From contig NZBA01000050.1 of NCBI GenBank assembly GCA_002686265.1, forward strand, positions 395,955-459,954: a stretch of DNA of 64,000 nucleotides, given 5' to 3'. Below, piece by piece: positions 58,460 to 64,000 of the stretch (position 1 is the stretch's first letter; each line of letters opens with the position of its first letter). The translations under genes were made by a program, and so were the position numbers. The stretch is from Planctomycetota bacterium (GTDB lineage: Bacteria > Planctomycetota > UBA1135 > GCA-002686595). A model generated the notes under the pieces. It saw nothing but the letters and a program-made list of their open reading frames with translations. It was not told where the DNA came from and did not search any database.

Positions 58460-59901
58460 CTCCTGAGCTTCATCCCCACCGTGTACAGGGCGCCGGAGAG
58501 GAGGAAGCCGACGAACCAGGCGTAGGTGTAGACGCTCGCGAAAACGGCCGGCACCGAGGCGACGAGCCCCGCCTCCGCCAGGAACCCCGGGACGTTGGGC
58601 GCGACGCCGGCAACGAGGGCGAACACGGCCACCGGGTTCACTCCGCCGATGTAGGCGAACGCTCCGTGGCGCTGGTACAGCGCGTCCACGTCGATGTCCG
58701 TGCGCCGCACGAGGAAGTAGTCACAGATCACGATGCCGCCGATCGGACCGAGCAGGGCCGAGTATCCGATCAGCCAGGTGAAGATGTAGCCGTCGGTCGA
58801 TTCGATCAGCTTCCAGGGCAGGATCACGACACCGACGACGGCGGTGATCAGGGCGCCCATACGGAACGTCGCGCGGCGCGGAGCGAGGTTCATGATCACG
58901 TTGGCCGGCGAGACGACGTTGGCCGCGATGTTGGTCGAGAGGGTCGCGATGCTCAGGGCGACGAGCGATATGACGACGGTCCACCCGCCCCCCATGCGCC
59001 CCGCCAAGTCGGTCGGGTTGGGGATCGCCTCGCCGAAGATCACGACTGTCGCGGAGGTCACGGCGACGCCCACGAAAGCGAAGAGCGTCATGACAAGCGG
59101 CAGGCCCAGGGCCTGGCCGAGGGCCTGGTCGCGCTGGGAGCGCGCGAAACGCGTGAAGTCAGGGATGTTGAGGGAGAGGGTCGCCCAGAAGCCGACCATC
59201 GCCGTCAAGCTTGGGAAGAAGACCGAGAGGAAGCGGCCCTCCTTCTCGCCCCCAGGGTCGAAGGCCGAGCGCGCCGAGAGCATGTCGCCCCAGCCATCCG
59301 TTTTCAGATAGGCCCAGGCGAGCAGAGCCAGACCCATCAGGATCAGGAAGGGCGCGGCCCAGGTCTCCAGCAGCTTGATCGATTCGATCCCGCGCCACAG
59401 GATCGCGACCTGCAACAGCCAGAAGACGAACACGCAGGCCAACTCGGGCAAGTTGAGGCCCAAGAGCGGGAGATCCGCCCCCGCGTAGGGTTCCGCACGC
59501 AAGACGCCGGTGAGCTGGTAGATCGCGGCGCCGCCGATCGCCGTCTGGATCCCGAACCAACCGCAAGCGACCAGCCCGCGCAGAACCGAGGGGATGTGGG
59601 CGCCGGAGATCCCGAAGCTGGCGCGTGAAAGGACGGGAAAGGGAACGCCCAGCTTGGTACCCGCGTGGCCGTTGAGGATCATCGGAAGCAGGACGATCAG
59701 GTTGCCGAGCAAGACCGTCCCGACCGCCTGCCACCAGTTCATGCCGAGATCGATCATCCCGGCGGCGAGCATGTAGGTCGGCACGCAGACGACCATCCCG
59801 ATCCACAGCGAGGCCATGTTGCCAACGGACCAGTTTCGAGCCTCGGGCGCGGTCGGCGCGAGGTCGGCGTTCGTCAGGGACGGATCGGGTTGGATCGGCA
59901 T
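58456..59901 (-). CDS. NCS1-family nucleobase permease (cytosine/uracil/allantoin type)
   Basis: The ATG at 59901 has an AAGGAG ribosome-binding site at 8-nt spacing. The 481-residue protein has about 12 membrane segments and NCS1 features: NWSVGNMASLWIGMVVCVPT, HAGTKLGVPFPVLSRASFGI, GWFGIQTAIGGAAIYQL, and SLNIPDFTRFARSQRDQ. It takes up cytosine, uracil, thiamine, allantoin or hydantoin type substrates, with a cation. It is divergent from a cytosine deaminase gene (117 nt), which makes cytosine or uracil the probable cargo. Its 3' end runs into the structured repeat. Confidence 0.92.
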   Translation of the reverse strand: MPIQPDPSLTNADLAPTAPEARNWSVGNMASLWIGMVVCVPTYMLAAGMIDLGMNWWQAVGTVLLGNLIVLLPMILNGHAGTKLGVPFPVLSRASFGISGAHIPSVLRGLVACGWFGIQTAIGGAAIYQLTGVLRAEPYAGADLPLLGLNLPELACVFVFWLLQVAILWRGIESIKLLETWAAPFLILMGLALLAWAYLKTDGWGDMLSARSAFDPGGEKEGRFLSVFFPSLTAMVGFWATLSLNIPDFTRFARSQRDQALGQALGLPLVMTLFAFVGVAVTSATVVIFGEAIPNPTDLAGRMGGGWTVVISLVALSIATLSTNIAANVVSPANVIMNLAPRRATFRMGALITAVVGVVILPWKLIESTDGYIFTWLIGYSALLGPIGGIVICDYFLVRRTDIDVDALYQRHGAFAYIGGVNPVAVFALVAGVAPNVPGFLAEAGLVASVPAVFASVYTYAWFVGFLLSGALYTVGMKLRS

Positions 59902-59932
59902 GAACGCGTCACTCCTTCTTGCAATCGCTGCA

Positions 59933-59946
59933 GCACGGCACCGTGC
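59933..59946. promoter_or_regulatory. Palindrome between permease and cytosine deaminase genes
   Basis: GCACGG-CA-CCGTGC has perfect 6-bp arms. It lies 31 nt before the permease start and 72 nt before the deaminase start, in their shared 117-nt divergent region. It could be the operator that links uptake with deamination. It differs from the operator candidate at 49583. Confidence 0.4.
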
Positions 59947-60018
59947 GGCATCGGGGGCGGAAGTTACTGTACGCTTGTGGATGAGCGAGGTCCCCCCCCT
60001 GTCCCACTCCCCAGCGTC

Positions 60019-60459
60019 ATGCACGACCCATTCCTGGAAGAAGCTCTCCGCGAAGCTCGCGCGGGCCTGGCCGAGGGCGGGATCCCCATCGGCTCGGTCC
60101 TGGTCCTCGACGGCGAGGTCATCGGCCGCGGCCACAACCGACGCGTCCAGCGCCAGAGCGCGGTGCTGCACGCCGAAATGGACTGCCTGGAACACGCCGG
60201 GCGCCTGAGCGCCGCCGAGTATGGCCGCGCCACGCTCTACTCGACCCTCTCGCCCTGTGACATGTGCAGCGGCGCGATCCTGCTCTACGGAATCCCGCGC
60301 GTGGTCGCCGGCGAGGACCGCACCTTCCGGGGGCCACAGGAGTACGTGCGCTCGCGCGGCGTCGAGCTCGCCGTCGCCGACGATCCAGCCTGCATCGCCT
60401 TGATGGAGGCCTTCGTGGAGGAGCACCCCGAACTGTGGAACGAGGACATCGGCTGCTGA
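60019..60459 (+). CDS. Cytosine deaminase, yeast Fcy1 type
   Basis: The 146-residue protein is a CDA-fold deaminase: His51 and Glu53 (HAEMD) with Cys80 and Cys83 (SPCDMC) bind zinc. It resembles yeast Fcy1 more than guanine or tRNA-adenosine deaminases: TLYSTLSPCDMCSGAILLYG, VRSRGVELAVADDPACI and the C-terminal WNEDIGC, which matches Fcy1's ending. The His51-to-Cys80 spacing of 29 equals Fcy1. It converts cytosine to uracil, feeding the degradation operon upstream. It is divergent from the NCS1 permease. The sulfatase gene downstream overlaps it by 25 nt. Confidence 0.9.
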   Translation: MHDPFLEEALREARAGLAEGGIPIGSVLVLDGEVIGRGHNRRVQRQSAVLHAEMDCLEHAGRLSAAEYGRATLYSTLSPCDMCSGAILLYGIPRVVAGEDRTFRGPQEYVRSRGVELAVADDPACIALMEAFVEEHPELWNEDIGC

Positions 60460-62201
60460 CCCGCCGGCTCGAAGGCGCGCGAGTCCCCTCCGCGCGGGCC
60501 GCCTTCGCCCTGGCGGTCCTCGCGGCCTGTGCGCCCCCTCCGCCCGCGCCCTCCGCCCTGTTGGTGACCCTCGACACGACGCGGGCCGATGCCCTTGGCT
60601 GCTACGGGAACCCCCAAGCGACGAGCCCCAACCTCGATGCCCTGGCGGGAGAAGCCCTGCTCTTCGAGCGCGCCCGTACGACCGCGCCAATCACCCTGCC
60701 GGCCCACGCCTCGATGCTGACCGGCCTCTACCCGCCACGCCACACCTTGCGCGTCAACAACGCGCGCTCCCTGCCCCCCAGCGCCGTGACCCTGGCCGAG
60801 CGAGCGCGCGCCGCGGGCCTGGAAACCGCCGCCTTCCTGGCCGCCGTCGTCCTCGATCCGGCCTTCGGCCTCGACCAAGGATTCGAGTGCTACGATGCGC
60901 CTCCGCGCTCACCCAGCCGAACGGCGAGCGCCTACGCCGAGCGCTCCGCGGAGGAGGTCGTGGACGCCTTCCTCACCTGGCACCGCCGCCGAGAGCGCGC
61001 GCGACCGTTCTTGGCCTGGGTCCACTTCTTCGACCCCCACCGTCCCTACGCACCCCCCGCACCCTTCGTCGAGCGGGTCGGCGGTGATCCGTACCTGGGC
61101 GAGGTCGCGGCCACCGACCACGCCCTCGGACGGCTGCTCGACGAGCTCGGGCGCGACGGCACCCTGGAGCGCACCTGGGTGATCGTGGTTGGCGACCACG
61201 GCGAGTCCCTCGGCCAACACGGCGAGCCCACGCACTCACTGACCTGCTACGAGCCCGCCCTGCGCGTGCCTCTCCTGGTGCGCTCACCCGACGGCGCGCG
61301 GGCGGGCGAGCGCTCGGATGAGACCGTCAGCGTCGTCGACGTATTCCCGACGCTTCTCGCCGCGCTCGATCTGGGCCCGGCGGGAGACGTGGACGGGATC
61401 GACCTGTTCGGCGCCGCCGTCGATGCCCGCGCGGGTGTGTACTTCGAGTCCTACGCCGGGCACCTCGACCACGGCTGGAGCCCGCTCGCCGGCTGGGCCG
61501 ACGAGGGCGGAAAGTACGTCCACAGTTCCCGACCCGAGCTCTTTGATCCGCGGACCGACCCCGGCGAGGAAACGGACCTGCTGGCGACTTCGGGCGCGGA
61601 AGTGTCGCTCTACCGGCGCCATCTGGAGCGGCTGGCAGCCCTGCCGGCCCTCGTCCCCGAGCGCGCCGGAGGCGATGCGCGTCACCTGCTCGCCGAGTTG
61701 GAGCGGTTGGGCTACGCCGGCTCGGGCGCGCGCGACGACGAGCTCCCCGAGCCCCTCGCCGCGGGAGCGCGGCCGAGCCCCCACGATCGCATGGGCGAGG
61801 CCGCCGCCATGAGCCGCGCCGCGGCCCTGGGAGACACCGGCAATCTGCCGGCGGCCGTCGCGGCCCTGGAGGCGGTCTTGGATGAGAACCCCCACAACCT
61901 CTGGGCGCGACGCTACCTGGGGACCTACCTGCTGGCTCTCGACCGCGAGGAGGAGGCCGAGCCCCACTTTCGCCGTCTGGTCGTCGCGGGAGCTCTGCGC
62001 GCGGCGACGGTCAACAGCCTCGGGGTCTGCCTGGAGAGGCGCGGCTCCAACGAGGCCGCCCTGCTGCACTACCGGCGGGCCGCCGGTCTCGACCCACGTC
62101 ACCGTCCCTCGCTCACCAATGCCGCCGCGCTCTGCGAGCGCCTCGGACGCCCGGCGGAAGCCGAGGCGTGGCGCGCACGCCTCGCGCTCCTCGACCCCTG
62201 A
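60435..62201 (+). CDS. Sulfatase-superfamily lipoprotein with C-terminal TPR, Thr-type
   Basis: I choose GTG at 60435, 25 nt inside the deaminase gene; it gives an arginine-rich n-region and a lipobox ending at Cys32 (LAVLAAC). The 588-residue protein has the metal-site motif ALLVTLDTTRADALGCYG, Thr87 in APITLPAHASMLTGLYP at the nucleophile place and VVGDHGESLGQHGEP. Residues ~450-588 carry TPR units (NLPAAVAALEAVLDENPHN, NEAALLHYRRAAGLDPRHR). The combination is known among planctomycete sulfatase-like proteins. The substrate is unknown. No ATG is available upstream of the lipobox. Confidence 0.78.
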   Translation: MERGHRLLTRRLEGARVPSARAAFALAVLAACAPPPPAPSALLVTLDTTRADALGCYGNPQATSPNLDALAGEALLFERARTTAPITLPAHASMLTGLYPPRHTLRVNNARSLPPSAVTLAERARAAGLETAAFLAAVVLDPAFGLDQGFECYDAPPRSPSRTASAYAERSAEEVVDAFLTWHRRRERARPFLAWVHFFDPHRPYAPPAPFVERVGGDPYLGEVAATDHALGRLLDELGRDGTLERTWVIVVGDHGESLGQHGEPTHSLTCYEPALRVPLLVRSPDGARAGERSDETVSVVDVFPTLLAALDLGPAGDVDGIDLFGAAVDARAGVYFESYAGHLDHGWSPLAGWADEGGKYVHSSRPELFDPRTDPGEETDLLATSGAEVSLYRRHLERLAALPALVPERAGGDARHLLAELERLGYAGSGARDDELPEPLAAGARPSPHDRMGEAAAMSRAAALGDTGNLPAAVAALEAVLDENPHNLWARRYLGTYLLALDREEEAEPHFRRLVVAGALRAATVNSLGVCLERRGSNEAALLHYRRAAGLDPRHRPSLTNAAALCERLGRPAEAEAWRARLALLDP

Positions 62202-62401
62202 CGCGCCGCGCCGCGGCCGGCGCCCGCGACGACCCGGCCCGGGCGGATTCTGCCCGCGACTTGCCGCACACCCCGGGAGGACTGCCGCGCCATCGGCGGT
62301 CCAGGCCGCCTCGCCGAGGAACTAGGATCGAGGTCCGCCAGGCGTGCTACATTCGAATCGACGCTGCCGAGACGCTCGGCCCTCCCACCGGGCCACCTCC
62401 G

Positions 62402-63955
62402 ATGAGTCGACTCCTACCCCTCCTGCTGCTCCTCGCCGCCCCGGCGGCTTCGGGCCAACGCATCGCCGCGGTGCGCGTGGCGTCCGGGCTCGACCTCCCG
62501 ACCTCCCTGTGTACCGCGCCCGGTGACGCCCGCCGCCTGTTCGTCACGACCAATCGCGGCGTCGTACACCTGATCCGGGACGGGCAGGTCGAGCCGCAGC
62601 CCTTCCTGGACCTCTCCGGGGTCGTCGAGCAGAACGCCGAGGGTCTGCTGTGCATGGTCTTCCACCCTGACCACGCCTCCAACGGCCGCTTCTACGTGAC
62701 CTACCAGGACCCCGGCCAGAACTCGCGCCTGGTGCAGTACGAGATCTCGAGCGACCCCGACGTCGCGGACCCGGCGAGTGCGGTCACGATCCTCGGGCCT
62801 CAACCCCAACCGGACGTCATCCACAACTGGAACTGCCTGCGGTTCGGTCCCGACGGGATGCTCTACGTCGGCATCGGCGACGGCGGCCTGAACCTCGATC
62901 CCAACGACCACGCCCAGAGCCTCTCGACCACCTTCGGGAAGCTCCTGCGCCTCGACGTGGACCTGCCGCCGCCGCACGTGCCGCCGGACAATCCCTTCGT
63001 AGGCGTTCCCGGAGCCGAGGAGGCGATCTGGATCTACGGCCTGCGCCAGCCCTGGCGCTTCAGCTTCGACCGCGAGCAGGGAAACCTGTGGATCGGTGAC
63101 GTCGGTCAGGGGGACCGCGAGGAGATCGACTTCCAGCGCGCCGGCAGCACGGGTGGCGAGAACTACGGCTGGCGCTGCATGGAGGGGACGGACTGCACCC
63201 TGGTGACGGGTTGCGCCTGTGCCGCTCCGAGCTGGCTCCCGCCGGTCTACGAGTACGATCGCCTTCTCGGGGACTGCTGCGTGGTCGGCGGCTACGTCTA
63301 CCGCGGCGCCGCCATGCCGGCCGAGCAAGGGAGGTACTTCTTCGGCGACTTCTGCAGCGCGCGCGTCTGGTCCCTCCGCTTCGACGGCTCGAACGTGCTC
63401 GAGTTCGCCGAACGCACCTCGGAGCTGGTCCCCTGCGGCGGGGCAACCATCGACCACGTGGTCTCCTTCGGAGAGGACGCCGACGGCGAGCTCTACATCC
63501 TCGACACCGCCGGCGGAGAGGTCTTCAAGCTGGTGCCCGCGGGTGGAACCGCCTGGAGCTACTGCTTCTCTGGTCCCAACTCCGCGGGTGCGGGCGCACG
63601 GATCTCCCACGGCGGCACGACCTCGGTCTCCTCCGACGACTTCGAGTTGCGCGTCGACGACGCCGTCGCCGGTCAGTTCGGGCTCTTCTACTACGGTCCG
63701 CAGCGAATCGAGGTCCCCTTCGGGGACGGGGTGCGTTGCATCGGCGGCGCCTCCTGGCGCCTGAACCCGCCCCAGATCATCGATTCCTCCGGCCACGCCG
63801 CACGGCCGGTTGACTTCGACGCCCCCGTGGCCCCCGGTGGCGAACTCGACCCGGGAGACACCTGGAACTTCCAGTTCTGGTACCGCGACCCCCCCGGCCC
63901 TGGCGGAACGGGTTTCAACCTCTCCGATGCTATCTCCGTCACCTTTTGTCCGTGA
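62402..63955 (+). CDS. Secreted glucose/sorbosone-dehydrogenase-like beta-propeller protein
   Basis: The ATG at 62402 begins a 517-residue protein with a signal peptide (LLLLLAAPAASG). Residues ~20-375 form a six-bladed propeller of the GSDH family: FVTTNRGVVHLIRDGQVEPQ, GLLCMVFHPDHASNGRFYVT, LRFGPDGMLYVGIGDGG, ENYGWRCMEG and GRYFFGDFCSARVW. Members bind PQQ and oxidise sugars, though many lack proven activity; Cys-rich loops (CCVVGG, CTLVTGCACA) suggest disulfides. The C-terminal ~140 residues are an Ig-like secreted domain that I have no name for. A 20-bp tandem repeat starts inside the last codons. Confidence 0.85.
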   Translation: MSRLLPLLLLLAAPAASGQRIAAVRVASGLDLPTSLCTAPGDARRLFVTTNRGVVHLIRDGQVEPQPFLDLSGVVEQNAEGLLCMVFHPDHASNGRFYVTYQDPGQNSRLVQYEISSDPDVADPASAVTILGPQPQPDVIHNWNCLRFGPDGMLYVGIGDGGLNLDPNDHAQSLSTTFGKLLRLDVDLPPPHVPPDNPFVGVPGAEEAIWIYGLRQPWRFSFDREQGNLWIGDVGQGDREEIDFQRAGSTGGENYGWRCMEGTDCTLVTGCACAAPSWLPPVYEYDRLLGDCCVVGGYVYRGAAMPAEQGRYFFGDFCSARVWSLRFDGSNVLEFAERTSELVPCGGATIDHVVSFGEDADGELYILDTAGGEVFKLVPAGGTAWSYCFSGPNSAGAGARISHGGTTSVSSDDFELRVDDAVAGQFGLFYYGPQRIEVPFGDGVRCIGGASWRLNPPQIIDSSGHAARPVDFDAPVAPGGELDPGDTWNFQFWYRDPPGPGGTGFNLSDAISVTFCP

Positions 63956-64000
63956 CGCTGTCTGGCTGTCCGTGACGCTGCCTGGCTGTCCGTGACGCTG
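63948..64000. repeat. 20-bp tandem repeat, cut by the window end
   Basis: The unit GTCCGTGACGCTG(T/C)CTGGCT occurs twice (63948-63967 and 63968-63987), then 13 further bases to the window end. It spans the stop of the dehydrogenase-like gene. The full number of units is not visible. Confidence 0.75.

Noticed and set aside
56170..59628. A 1152-codon plus-strand open frame over the sulfatase and permease genes
   Set aside because: It runs antisense through two well-supported genes and an intergenic repeat block, and its product is Arg/Glu/Gly-rich without motifs.
1..64000. CRISPR arrays, insertion sequences, prophage or attachment sites
   Set aside because: I found no regularly spaced repeats of CRISPR type, no transposase or integrase motifs and no direct repeat flanking the tRNA genes.

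Overview
The window is GC-rich, densely coded bacterial DNA that looks like a member of the Planctomycetota, probably free-living. The evidence is an ECF sigma factor beside a membrane Ser/Thr kinase carrying a long TPR tail, several Thr-type sulfatase-superfamily proteins, many small secreted lipoproteins, HEAT and beta-helix surface proteins, and a redoxin/cytochrome/copper-oxygenase-like fusion. The assignment is inferred from gene style; no rRNA is present. I saw no transposase, phage gene or CRISPR array.

Layout. 1-12.3 kb is housekeeping: the end of an Rqc2/NFACT gene, a TPR lipoprotein, an ECF sigma/anti-sigma/PDZ-protein operon, accA, purL-purQ, a DUF3568-like lipoprotein, purD-fur-family, then tRNA-Pro(TGG) and tRNA-Arg(TCT). 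12.6-18.2 kb holds a small lipoprotein, an FAD amine oxidoreductase, a membrane SGNH hydrolase and a sulfatase-like protein.

18.4-31.8 kb is the most unusual block. Two operons converge and overlap by 9 bp. The rightward operon encodes a phosphotransferase of rifampicin-phosphotransferase-like architecture, a UbiA-like membrane transferase, a BtaA-like (DUF3419) aminocarboxypropyl transferase and a phosphatidylserine-decarboxylase-like protein. The leftward operon encodes a class-III aminotransferase fused to an acyl-ACP-reductase-like domain, a second phosphotransferase of the same architecture, and a YghO-like GNAT protein. Together they read as an undescribed pathway for a nitrogen-containing membrane lipid: acyl-ACP to aldehyde to amine, N-acylation, head-group building and phosphorylation. 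The enzyme families are recognised; the pathway is inference.

31.9-47.1 kb holds cell-envelope genes: two LptF/LptG-like permeases with small partners, a lipoprotein, an alpha-toroid protein with a c-type heme motif, a HEAT protein, and two paralogous beta-helix proteins flanking a kinase/ECF-sigma pair. At 47.2 kb a rhodanese has TGA exactly at its catalytic cysteine, with a plausible bSECIS hairpin just downstream, so it is probably a selenoprotein. A redoxin-cytochrome-copper-oxygenase-like fusion follows.

49.6-60.5 kb is an almost complete pyrimidine-salvage-to-carbon pathway: cytosine/uracil permease, yeast-type cytosine deaminase, PreA-like dihydropyrimidine dehydrogenase, dihydropyrimidinase, beta-ureidopropionase, beta-alanine-type aminotransferase and (methyl)malonate-semialdehyde dehydrogenase. 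A promoter with a 23-bp inverted repeat on its -10 box precedes the operon. Two Thr-type sulfatase-like lipoproteins and a secreted glucose/sorbosone-dehydrogenase-like protein complete the window. Two families of short intergenic repeats occur; one is a 99-nt element with compensatory base changes in its closing stem.
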